In this document: positions 51,667 through 62,500 of the stretch, in pieces
How the letters are laid out: each line of letters begins with the position of its first letter
Position numbering within the stretch: position 1 is the stretch's first letter
Source: Rosellinia necatrix
Lineage: Eukaryota; Ascomycota; Sordariomycetes; Xylariales; Xylariaceae
Direction: 5' to 3'
DNA length: 64,000 nt
Assembly (NCBI GenBank): GCA_021209875.1
Contig: JAGYVD010000001.1
Location: 930,001 to 994,000 of the forward strand
Translations under genes and position numbers: made by a program
The notes under the pieces: generated by a model
What the model was told of the DNA's origin: nothing
Database searches by the model: none
The model's input: the letters and a program-made list of their open reading frames with translations, nothing else

Positions 51667-53100
51667 AGGATTGGAAAAGTGAAATGCAGGCTTGGTGGTC
51701 ATGGTGGAAAGAGGTGGTGCGTGCGTGCCCAACCTCCTGCTGTTTATGTGCTGGAACGAAAAAAAAATAAAAATAAAAAAGAGTGATGGGTTTTAATTTC
51801 ATCGCCAGTGAACGGTCCGGACCGTTGCCAAGACCGCTAATCCGTGACAGAGACGAGGCCGACAAGGTAACCTAGGATCATCCGCGGTTTGCTTTCCAGT
51901 ATTCGGTACCAAACAACACGGCCGACACCAGGCCAATGAGGATGCCATTTCTGTTTGCTAGCATCAGTTGGCACATTTCAGCCCGTCGAGGAATATGGAG
52001 AGAATGCGAGCAAGAGGTCTCCCTCCGTGCTCGAGCTGTTGGTCGGGAGGATGGGAGAAGAAAACCCGTTGGTTTTGTGCAAAATGATCGTCACAAGGGT
52101 GGCTGGCAAGCCAATGTCCAAAGATGACCGATCACCGCTAATTACCCCAGGCACGCCAAGTATACACCGTATTTCTTTCTGTGCCTGGAGGCAGAAGAAA
52201 AGCATGTTCCGATGCTCGAAATCCCACCTCCCGTGAGAGGAAAAAAAAAAAAAGAGAAAGAATGAAATGAACCCGAAAGTGCTCAAGTCCCGCCATCTAA
52301 CGAACGGCGACTTGCTATATCATCGCACACTTCGCCGGCGTCCACGTAAGGTGGTTGTGGTCACGAGGTCGTCCGTCGGCGCACCAATCTCATCTGCTCT
52401 TTTCTCTCCCTCCTGCATGGTGCTGACTAGATTAGACTGTAGCACACAGCTGTGAGTGGCTCAAAACAACAAACGAAAGGAGGAATATGGAAATACCCTT
52501 GTAGCTTGACTTGCGCAACGTGGCGAAGACCAATCAATGCAACGCTTCTGGTCTCCAGCCAAACTCGCTTGATTGGGCTAGGGATCTGCATAATACCTAA
52601 CCTACCTTGCGTCCCCAGCACCATTTGATTCTCCAATTTTGGTTCCTTTTTTTTTTTTTCTCTCTTATCAGATCGAACCCTCGACAAGCATATCGGATGT
52701 GCTTATCTATGTGCAGTATCTTAGTTGGACTCAACAGCATGCATAATAACGTCTCGAATCACACACCTCTTCAGGAAATAGATACAAAAAGGCACCTCGG
52801 ATTTATACTCCTCATACTTCTGGTAGCACGAGAAGCGAACTACATATTACACTCGCTAGGATATCTCTAGCAATATACAATACGACGTCAAGCCGGGATA
52901 TCCGGATCACAAAGCTACAGCCAGGTACCATTCCCAGCTCACAGGTGCAATATCTTGCGGTGTAGGGTAGGTCTAGCTAAACAGACCCCCATGTCCCATC
53001 CGGCACGCTCACCCGCTGCAGGAGGTAAGGGGGGATTTGTGATAGCGGCAAATATATAGTTATAGTGTAGCAGTTAGCGTGAGACTGCCGTAGCTCCAGA

Positions 53101-53124
53101 GGTAGGTAGGTAGGTAGGTAGGTA
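53101..53124 (+). repeat. (GGTA)6 microsatellite
   Basis: Six perfect GGTA units, in an intergenic region where the same TAGGTA/TACCTA word is scattered many times. Confidence 0.85.
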
Positions 53125-55841
53125 AGTAATGTGTATCCCCGATACAAAAGTTTCGCCTCGTCAGCACGGCAAGGCTAATTCAAAACAAGGCTCCTCACAC
53201 ACCCTCCCTCTTCCATACCTGGCTACCTGTGTTAGCCTTCCAGATACCACGCGTTGCTGCCATGACCCCATTCAGCCCTATACCTACGGATACCCTACAA
53301 TACGCCTATCGACTAAGTGGGGCGTAGTTATAATTAGTGAACAGTTCAATTGCTACCTAGGTAGTAACTAACGCTATACCTATGGCGAGCTTGGAGGTAC
53401 ATAGATAGGTATAGATAGCTAAGAATGTATTTGATTTCAGCTCATCTCCTACCTGCATGTTGGGATGTTAGGAATAATAAGCAAGCGCGCTTGGTGCAGT
53501 GATGTAGCTGCCTAGGTAGGTTACAGAGCTAGAGGGTTCAAATTAAAAATAATACCTACCTGCAGCTACCTTACATGCTCATGAGCCAACAATCCCCCAG
53601 CGAGATGGGTACGGAGGGAGGGGTCCTGTGCATACCCCCTGTTCATGCGGATGTGTCAGCGTAGGCGCGCGGCCACCGCGATGTAAGTATGCCCACTATA
53701 TCCACTTTGTTTATCATGTAGTTATTCCGTACATAGACGGATCTGAAGCATGTTTTTTAACGCTGCTTAGTTTTATAACTTTTCGTCGTATCTTATTACT
53801 AGAGCACTATAGCTTCCTTCGTTAGGTTGTTGCAGCGCATGCATTTATGTGCCAGACCCACACCCCTTCCCACCCCCTCCCATGTGCGCTTAACCTACGT
53901 CCATAACATTCCCACGGCCTGGAGCTCGAGCCTGGCTCAGTAGGTAGGTAGGCAAGTGCAGTAGTTAGAGATATGCATCACAATCTGCCCCCCTTTCACC
54001 ACCCTCTTGGTTCCCGGCCTCCGATTATTTCAATGGGTTGTTTGATTGGCGGGCTGGTGGGAGTACCATCGAAAACTAGTGGCTCTCTGATGTTCGACGC
54101 AGGTACAAGCACACACACGTCCTGCGTAAACCCTTGTCGTTTTGCTTTCAGCCCTTGTCGTCGATCGCGTCTCGCGCTTGCATTTACGCGCTCTTGAGGC
54201 GGACGTTATGAAGAATCCAGATTCCGAGTTTCCCCGCGCCTCATGAATCAAGGAGAGAGACGGTCTCTCGTCGTCTAACATCCCGATAGAATGGGTGTCA
54301 CAGAAGATGAATGATAGAGCTGACCAAGAAATTATACGAGAATCGAGGTATGCCGGCCATATCGGAACGGCTCTCGTAGATACTCCTCAACGATACTCTA
54401 ACACAGCATGAGCGATCTTCATGTTCTTGAGATTGGATTGAATTCATAATAAATAGCGATACGAGTGATGTACTAGTTTCACCTTTTTGACCACTCCACC
54501 CTTATACTATTGATTTGAATAGCCCATCATTATTAGAAGTAAGTTGAAGTTTGAAGAGCAGAAAGCCTCGGCTTTCTAGATGAAACTATTTAGTGACTAA
54601 CGAAGCGTAATCGCGCCTCACCTAGTCATATCCGCGATTGCATTTATAGTTTCGGCGAGGTGTGAAAGTTTTAGCATACATGATTGTAGTTGCTGCAAAG
54701 TAGGGGAAGATTAGCTAAGAACGGGAAGGGCAAGGTTACCTACCAATGGTATTGTCTACTATGCTCCTGCCGACTCAAGCCACTTCCTAAGTGGGCACCG
54801 AACCTGGGAGGTATGTACCTTACCCACACCTTTACATTGAGAAGTAGGTGCATTGGGAAACAAGTTCCGTGGCGACTTAGTACCTTCCTAAGAATAAAAG
54901 AGTTATCAAGTGCTGGAGTCAAGCTGGAGTACCCATATACAGGCCTGAACCTCAAAGCACAAGGGAGCAAGTAAACGGTATCCATCTTGCCAACCAATTG
55001 GTTACTATAACCCTGTATCTTGGTTATTTAACGCCCATCACAATTCTGTGAGTCGGTAAATATATAAGGCAAAGACAGAACCGTCAATACCTGTGTGGTT
55101 TGTTGATATATATGTACTACTCTGTCACAAAATACCTTCGTCGAAATTTATAGCATTCGCTCCTTCCTATACTCCCTAGCTAGAGTGCCTGCCTAATATC
55201 AATTGGCTGATACTTGATTGTTACTTCGGGTTATATTGCTGACTCAGGGCTAGTATCGTGGCACCCTTGCTCCTTCCAGGAGCCATCAAGGTGTTTAAAC
55301 TCTGTGGTACTGAGGACAGCATGATTGAGGGTCCTAGCAACATAGGTGCTGCCAGTCAAGCGACTAGCAGCACAGAATTCTCCGTAGCGACCTGGGTAGG
55401 TATGTAATCGTGGAGCACTGTAGGTAAAGGTGTCCTATGATATGGCGGGGATTTATAATGTACCTAAGTAGTAGAAGTAGCGATAGCCACCAAGGTTCCC
55501 CTTTCCTCTTTGGCTGATGCGAGAACCTAGATGAACAGAGCAACCGAGAGAAATGAGAGACAGTGAGGGGAAATAAGGTTACCATGCCGCGGCCATGCTG
55601 GTGGCCATGCCGGTAGCCATTCTGTGCAGACAATAAAAGGATAACTGTCACCCACCCAGTGATGTCCTGTTACCAATTCCTACCCTCCCTCCACTCTTTA
55701 ACGGACGTGTTAAAGAACACCACTAATTCTTAGACGCCGAGGAAGCAATCAACCTATAATATTGACAAGATCTCTAGAAATTAGGTCAAGGGCATATATC
55801 TTAGTGAAGCGGGGAAATATTAGGACACGAACAATTCTAAA

Positions 55842-57578
55842 ATGGTTCCGATAAAAGCGAACGGCAAGGCCAAGGGCGACGATCGACGCCTACCCGTCAC
55901 TCTCCTCAGCGGATTTCTAGGTGCCGGAAAGACCACTCTCCTCGAAAACATCCTAACGGATGAGAACCATGGCTTCCGAGTTGGTGTCATTGTCAATGAT
56001 GTCGGCGCCTTGAACATCGACGCCGCGCTCCTTTCTAATCACGATGTCACTCGAAAGCAAGAACAGGTTGTTGCCATGCAGAACGGCTGTATCTGTTGCA
56101 CTCTCCGTGGTGACCTACTCGAAGAAGTGGCACGCCTCGCGAAGGATGGCCAGGTAGATTATCTGATCATCGAAAGTTCGGGAGTCAGCGAGCCCATGCA
56201 AGTCGCAGAAACATTTTCCGAGGAGTGAGTATCCAGAATGCTATTACGAGTGAACTACGATAACTGACGACAACAGGTTCGCCGAAATGTCAGTTGTTGC
56301 TGGCCATGACCTTGAGGTGGATGACGAGAATGAGATGGGCAAGGAGCAGAGACTGCGTTTGGCGAAGATTCTCAAGTCTGGGGGATTGTCCAAGATTGCT
56401 AGACTTGATACATGTGTGACTATGGTCGACGCGGTCAACTTCATGCAGGACTTCGCAACGGTCGATTTCTTGAAGGACCGCCAAAAGGATGTCCCGGAAG
56501 AAGACGATCGTAATATCTCTGACCTCCAGGTCGACCAGGTCGAATTTGCCAACGTCGTCGTCATCAATAAATGCGACCTCGTCTCTAAGGAAGACATCAA
56601 TCGTGTCAAGGGTACCGTCAAGAGTCTCAACCCCGACGCCAAGATGATTACTGCTATTAAAGCTTCCTTCGACCTCGAGAGCATCCTTGACACGCGTGTG
56701 TTCTCGTACGAGAAGGCAGCGATGAGCCCAGGGTGGTTGCGAAGTATCAAGGAGGAGGTCACACCCGAAACGGAAGAATACGGAATCGGCACATTTGTGT
56801 ACCGAGCACGACGCCCATTCCATCCAGCGCGACTATGGGATGTGATCAGCGACGTTTTCATCGTGATCCAGATGGAATATCTCACCGAGGAGGGAGTCGC
56901 TCAAGAGGATGGAGAGGATGACGGCGACGATGACGATGACGATGACGACGACGATGACGAAGATGAAGATGAAGATGAAGATGACAAATTGGAGGATGAG
57001 TGGGAGGATGTGTCAAACTCTGGAGCTGGAGATTCTCAACCACAGTTAGATACCAAAAAGCGCCTCGAAAGCAAAATGTCCAACAAGACATTTGGTCCCC
57101 TTTTACGATCCAAGGGATTCTTGTGGTTGGCAACAAGGCCCATGATGGTACGTACTTATAATCTCCCAGATTGCTTGGGAACTTTCGTTGCTAACTATTT
57201 CAGTTTGGCGAGTGGTCCCAGTCCGGCGTCATGCTCACGTTATCTGGGGGTGACATGTGGCGTTGCGAGATGCCCGAGAACGAGTGGCCCCAAAATCCTG
57301 AGATAAAAGCGGCCATTCAGCGTGATTGTGATAGCAAGTGGGGAGATCGCCGACAAGAAATTGTTTTTATAGGGCAGCAAATGCGTGAGGGGGGTGAAGA
57401 ACGGCTGCGCAAAGCCCTCGACGCTTGCCTCCTGAATGATCGAGAGTTTAAAGATTGGGAGAGGGCTATGGCTGCCAAGAACCCCCAGAAGGTCTTGGAC
57501 AGGCTATTTGACGATGGCTTCGAGGACTGGCTGCTTCAGGTTCCTGACCATGATCATGATGACGGCCATGGCCATTAA
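55842..57578 (+). CDS. CobW/COG0523 family GTPase (putative zinc metallochaperone)
   Basis: CDS join(55842..56224, 56277..57147, 57204..57578) gives 542 residues. The G3E-family GTPase domain shows Walker [10 protein letters not shown] (24-32), the metal-binding CICC motif (83-86, within [12 protein letters not shown]), ESSGVSEP (111-118) and the guanine-specificity motif NKCD (225-228). The C-terminal CobW domain follows and contains an Asp/Glu run (about residues 338-372), then [13 protein letters not shown], and [10 protein letters not shown] after the third exon starts. The protein ends in a His/Asp tail, [10 protein letters not shown], a plausible metal-binding tail. Family members hand metals to target enzymes; the ZNG1 branch activates methionine aminopeptidase with zinc, but the sub-branch here is uncertain. 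Introns of 52 and 56 bp have GT-AG borders, and splicing restores SEEFAEMS and [12 protein letters not shown]. Confidence 0.92.
56910..57005 (+). repeat. GAT/GAC/GAA repeat encoding an acidic run
   Basis: A GA-rich trinucleotide tract inside exon 2 of the CobW gene encodes about 30 nearly continuous Asp and Glu residues in the loop before the C-terminal domain. Confidence 0.9.
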
Positions 57579-58403
57579 TTCCTTTTCAATTCGCGACTCG
57601 GCCACAGATTGCAATTGAAAATGGCAAATTGCAGCAAAAGGCAATATTGTGAAGGTTGGCAAATATGAGAAAGGGAAGGCCTAGCGTTCAAAAATGGAAT
57701 TTGCTTTGCTATATTGCAAATGGTTTGTGTTCGAATGATGCCCCTTACCTCGCCCTATCATGGGGAATGGAAGCAAATGGCTACTCGTGCTTGTTACGGT
57801 ATCTCTTAGCCCACGATGTGCTCGGTTAGTTAGAACGAGAAAACAAGATAGCCTACCAGACAACCACGATAGCATAAGGGATGGTAAATGTGGCCAAATG
57901 GCCAAATGATGGGAGGCATTTTGGGCAGGGGGGCTGCAATTCAGGGCGGAGATGGTGGTATCATCACCTATAGGAATCGTGTCTCGACTGCTTAGGAGCT
58001 GTGGCTCTGTCGTGTCTCGATAGATAATATCATTTAGCAAGATAACCGGAAGTTATGATCGTCTTCTTTACGAATTCCGTGCCGAGACTCATCGATCGGT
58101 GCATATGACTAACCATCATACGTTTCTACATAACACCGGACAATAGTATCAGTCTTTCAGGGAGTGGCCAATCCCACGACCGGGTTTAGTCTCAGATAAA
58201 GTATTAGCGCAGAGGCAAGCAAGTTGGGGCGCCCCTTTCCAATTTCTTAGCCGCGAACGGATGCGCGAGAGCTCTCCTCATCCTATAGAGAGGATCCCAC
58301 AAAAGCTGCGGTCATAAGCCAGGCGCATCATTTCGTCGCCTTGATCCCAAAGCGTACATACATACATACATACATACATACATACATACATACACTACTG
58401 TAA
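57579..58403. other. Intergenic region between the convergent CobW and thioredoxin genes
   Basis: These two genes point toward each other, so the region holds two 3' flanks. A 119-codon open frame on the minus strand lacks recognisable features. The right part contains the CATA microsatellite. Confidence 0.5.
58355..58394 (+). repeat. (TACA)10 microsatellite
   Basis: Ten perfect tetranucleotide units lie about 10 bases downstream of the thioredoxin stop codon, hence within its 3' untranslated region. Confidence 0.88.
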
Positions 58404-59150
58404 TCACTCTTTCTCCGCGACGACGACGCCACTCGGCTCCGGGACCTCCCTGGCACCCCCCACCTCAGCAGCCAAAGCGCGCACCACGGCCTCGAGGGCG
58501 ACCTTGTCGGCGCCCCGGACCCTGGTGACGAGGCCGTCCTCTGTCAGGACAACGGACGGCCGGGCGGCGACGCCGGCGACGGCGACGGCGACGCCGGCGG
58601 GGGCGCCGTCGCGGAAGACCACGAACGTGGGCATCGCCGTCACCTCGAAGTAGGCGGCGACCCCGGGGACGCGGTCCACGTTGACCTTGGCGAAGGCCAG
58701 GCGACTACCACCACCACCACCGCTACCGCTACCGCTACCGCTACCACTGCCATCGACGGCGTCGTCGGCGTGGGCGTCGGCGAGGCCCGAGAAGACGGGC
58801 GCGATGGCGCGGCAGGGGGGACACCAGTCGGCGTAGAAGTCGACGACGACGCAGGCCGAGGACGCGAGGACGGCGCGCAGCTCCGCCGCCGAGGCGGCCT
58901 TGTAGACCCGGCCCGACGTCTCGGGGATCGGGGTACGGTCGGCTGCGAAGAAGACCTTTTATTTTGTTTATTTTTTATTTATTTATTTTTTTTTTGCGTT
59001 TGCCCCCCCTTCCCCTTCCCGGGGGGATAAAACAGAAAGGGGAGGAAGGAGGGGGAAGGGGAGGGGGAAGGGGGAACAGGGAGGTCCACTTACGGATTTT
59101 ATGAGGGAAAATGAGACGATGGCTAGTAGGATGTAGTATATCGTCTCCAT
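58404..59150 (-). CDS. Thioredoxin with hydrophobic N-terminus and Gly-Ser insert
   Basis: CDS complement(58404..58955, 59094..59150) gives 202 residues. Thioredoxins reduce protein disulfides through a CXXC pair. The first exon encodes METIYYILLAIVSFSLIKS, a membrane anchor or signal peptide. The thioredoxin fold follows: VVVDFYADWCPPCRAIAPVF, with active site WCPPC at 63-67 instead of the canonical WCGPC, and the cis-proline in AMPTF (Pro128). Between helix 2 and strand 3 sits a low-complexity insert of alternating Gly and Ser (residues 88-103). A further stretch of about 25 residues follows the fold and ends VVVAEKE, with no KDEL-type signal. The 138 bp intron is longer than others here, with a good donor (GTAAGT), an A/T-rich acceptor side and a weak branch site, so exon 1 is the least certain part. 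Without it no suitable methionine precedes the fold. Codon use is very GC-rich compared with neighbours. Confidence 0.78.
58685..58757 (-). repeat. GGT/AGC repeat encoding the Gly-Ser insert
   Basis: Tandem GGTAGC units followed by GGT units encode the insert inside the thioredoxin fold. The tract is prone to length change. Confidence 0.85.
59015..59092 (+). repeat. G-tract cluster within the thioredoxin intron
   Basis: Many runs of three to six G residues separated by short A-rich spacers lie on the + strand, so the transcribed intron is C-rich on the mRNA. The + strand could form G-quadruplexes. Confidence 0.7.
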
Positions 59151-59569
59151 GGTGGATTGCGGGGATTGCCGGGAGTTTGTGCAAGAGGTGGTTTGTTGGG
59201 GGTGGTGAGGGTGTTGTGTTTGTGAGGCTTGTTTTGGTTTGGTTTGGTTTGGCTGTTGATAATGTTAGCTAGGTAGTTTACATGCAATAGCGGCTTGTTT
59301 TTGGCGGTAGGGTCACGTGAGGTATGTAGCCGGCGTTGCACCTTATCCTGGTTTCGGTGCCCAGGGCACAAAAGAAGATTTGTTGTCACATGTTTTGCTT
59401 AGCACTTGGATTAGAGATATCGTCACTTTAACACGAAAGCGGTGCGGATGAACATGCTTTCGGGTGTATGGGAACTAAATAGCAGATAACATTGGCTTTC
59501 TGTGATGACAGGATTCCGTAGAGGAGGAGTCTATTTCAAAGACCGCCAAGCTAGATGAGCTCCCAAGGA
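59151..59569. other. Intergenic region, NLR-like gene to thioredoxin
   Basis: This 419 bp gap between two minus-strand genes contains the thioredoxin promoter and the NLR-like 3' flank. A GGTTT-rich patch lies at 59,228-59,250. No further gene is visible. Confidence 0.5.
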
Positions 59570-62500
59570 CTAAGGTGCCAATTTGGTCATCTTGGCACGC
59601 CTCTCGTCCTCCCCAACCCTGTTAGATTGTACCCGCTTTGGTCTTACCGGGAGGTCCACCAGGGAGATTTTGTGTTGCCCAGAGCCCGAGCCAGCACCCT
59701 GTTGGCTACTCGTGTCTGCGGAGAAGAGCGGCTTTGACTGTGGTGCACTAGGAAAAAGGCCAGCGCTCTGTTGGCTACTCGTGTCTGCGGAGAAGAGCGG
59801 CTTTGACTGTGGTGCACTAAGGAAAAGGCCAGCGCTTTGTTGGCTACTCGTGTCTACGGGGGAGAGCGGCCTTGACTGTGGTGCACTAGGAAGGAGGCCA
59901 GCGACCGGAGCCATATCGCGGTGACTGGCTAGGATTTGAGCCGTTTGTCTATGACCATTCGCCATGGCGGCGTAGGAGGGCGCACCCCCACAGTGTGCCC
60001 AGACACGCGGGTTTGCCCCTTGACTAAGGAGGTATTTTACAGCATCGACGTGCCCCTGCTGTGCCGCGGAGTATAGAGGAGTGCGCCCCAGACTAGATTG
60101 CGCATTAATGTTGATCGGGGAGTTGCGAGATAGGTAGAATTTGATGCAATCGATAGAGCCACCCAAAGCGGCAAAATGTAGGAGATTAAGTTCGTCTGAC
60201 AGAGGATGGGGATGGGTAGGCACTATAAAAGTGCCATTCCAGGGAATCCCCCACTTTGAATATTTGTCCTTGTATGCCTCGGCGAGGAATGAGGCAAGGC
60301 CCTTAAGGCTGGCCCATTGGATCGCGTTTAACGCGCCGGCCGCCCTTTGTGTTGGATCAACGCCATTTTCTAGGAGAGCAATGGCCGAATGTTCGTTCCC
60401 CTTTATCAGGTGATGGCAAAGAGCGGACGAAAACAACCCCAAATTGACGCCATTGCTTGGGGTCTGTGCCTTCTTCACAAGCTCCTCAATTGCCCATTTA
60501 TCACCGGGCAAGCCAAGATAGTGCAGAGGCGTGTGGAGTTGTTGGCAACCTTCGTCGAGCCGAGATGGGTCAGCGGATTCTAAGAGCAGTCCAAACACGG
60601 CCTTCTTTTCATCTGTATCAACAGACATCTTGCAAGCCACATGGAGTGCTGAACAATCCTTGTACAGCTTGTGAACATCTGCTCCGATCTTTAACATGCT
60701 GCCGACGGCCGGGATATTAGATGAACGAACGCAAGCGTGAAATAAGCCCATGAAAAGAATACTTTCACGGAGTTGCTCCGGATATAGTGTCCCCTTGAGA
60801 ACATCGCAGATCATATCTACAGAGATGGGGAAAATATCGTCTAGAGAATCGAAATCGTTGAATGGACTCAGGAGTGGAACAAGCGCTGATTCCTTCGTCT
60901 CCAGCTCGAAACAATTTGCCACACCTAATTGTATGAGATAGTGTGACATTATGTCTAATATTGACAACACGTTTTGAGATTCTTCGCAATAATATTCGGT
61001 TGTATCTTCCCCTTCTTTATCTGGACTGACCATCTCTTCTTGAAAATTTTGGATTTGTTCGTTGGCCAGCGCTATTATTGAAGTTGTGAAATGATTCCAA
61101 ATCTGATTTCTCCTCAATTTGGGGCATAGTTCCACCATCATATCATGCACCGGGTGTATTTCTTTCTCCATGCACTTTGTCAGATAAGCACTCAACGGCA
61201 GAGTTTCTTCATGCTGTATCTCACAAGCCCCCGGAAAAAGTGATTTTAACCTTTTAGCGAACTCGACAGTTGAATCGGCCGCTACATGGTGGAGAAACGT
61301 GACGCCTTCAACCTCAATTTGAGATTTCAAGCTCCTTGCTCTAAGGAGTCGCTCGAAAACCCCCGTTTGGTTGCTCGAGACAGCCCGTGTGAGTAACGAG
61401 ATCGGGCTTTGCAGGGCTTGAGGACGCTGCCCACTTAGCTCCAAGAGAAATATAGCAGACGAAGTATGACACTTATAAATTGCTCGAGAAATAGGCGTAT
61501 ACCTCTCCCTATCTGTGGTTGTTAATGCCAGGGCGACATCGCTTCTCTCACCGAATTCGACGAATGCCTTTAGTTTGGTTAATGACCCGGAATGCAAATG
61601 CAAGGCATTACGGCCAGCATTGTCTTGTGAAGCACATTTCATGCCTAGGGCTACGAGACGCCTCACGACGGCCGCACACCCATCTTGCCCCTCGTCTCTC
61701 CAGTTCCATACATGAACCGGCTGGGCCCCGTCCTTGTTGGTCTTCAAGGCATTGCAGCCGGCTCCCAGCAGGGTTTCGAAAATCTCGAGGCCATCGTTTT
61801 CTCGGAGCATACTATTCCCTAACGCCACATGTAGCAGGGTTCGTCCTTTGACATCTGTAACCTCTGCTGGTTTGATTCGCGGGTCGTTCAGAAGGATCTT
61901 GACATCTTGTAGCCTGCCTTCTGATACAGCCAAGATGATGCTTTCATTGACGACCTCTGTTGGGATCGAAATTCTTGGATCGATTGATACTCCATCTCTA
62001 CGTAAGAAATCGAAACCCCAGGCAACGGCCTGTATCCACGCCATCGAACACAGCCGAAACAGGAGGCTCGACTCGGGAACGTTTTGGATCATTGGATTCA
62101 AGAACTCGACAAGAAAGGATTCCAGAGGTTCCTCTAACAAATCAGATGCAATTGTTTCGCATGTCTTCATCAGGATGCGAAACCAGTCGAGGTCATTTGG
62201 TGTGAGTTCCACGCCATGGCGGAGAAGGGCTTGAACAACCTCCAAAGTATAAACCTGGGTGTCTCCCATCATAAAAAACGTTCGGCCAACCAAACTCGAC
62301 CCTGGGGCTGCCTCTGATTCACCAATCGCCAACATATTCGCGCCGCCTTTAAGGAGACAATCGATGGTCTTAACTACACAGTCTAGGTCGGGGAAATGCC
62401 GCGCGGGTATCTCGTGCGGCTGGCCGGGGTTGGATTTTATGATTGAATAGGGAATCCCAACAGCACACTCCAAGGGAGTCCCAAGAGGGCCATTTAGGTT

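Larger units (their letters stand above)
50939..55841. other. Long intergenic region (4.9 kb), no supportable gene
   Basis: Short open frames overlap on all frames but none shows domains, codon patterns or splice-linked continuations. The stretch contains a CT-rich tract near 50,960, CACTCACTCAC-like repeats near 51,065, a 13-G run at 51,654-51,666, poly-A runs near 51,760 and 52,240, a poly-T run near 52,650, a (GGTA)6 microsatellite at 53,101-53,124, and many TACCTA/TAGGTA words between 52,590 and 55,460. A non-coding or very short gene cannot be excluded. Confidence 0.5.

Noticed and set aside
59691..59897. CRISPR-like array
   Set aside because: The repeats are contiguous 69 bp units within a coding frame of a eukaryotic gene, with no spacers.
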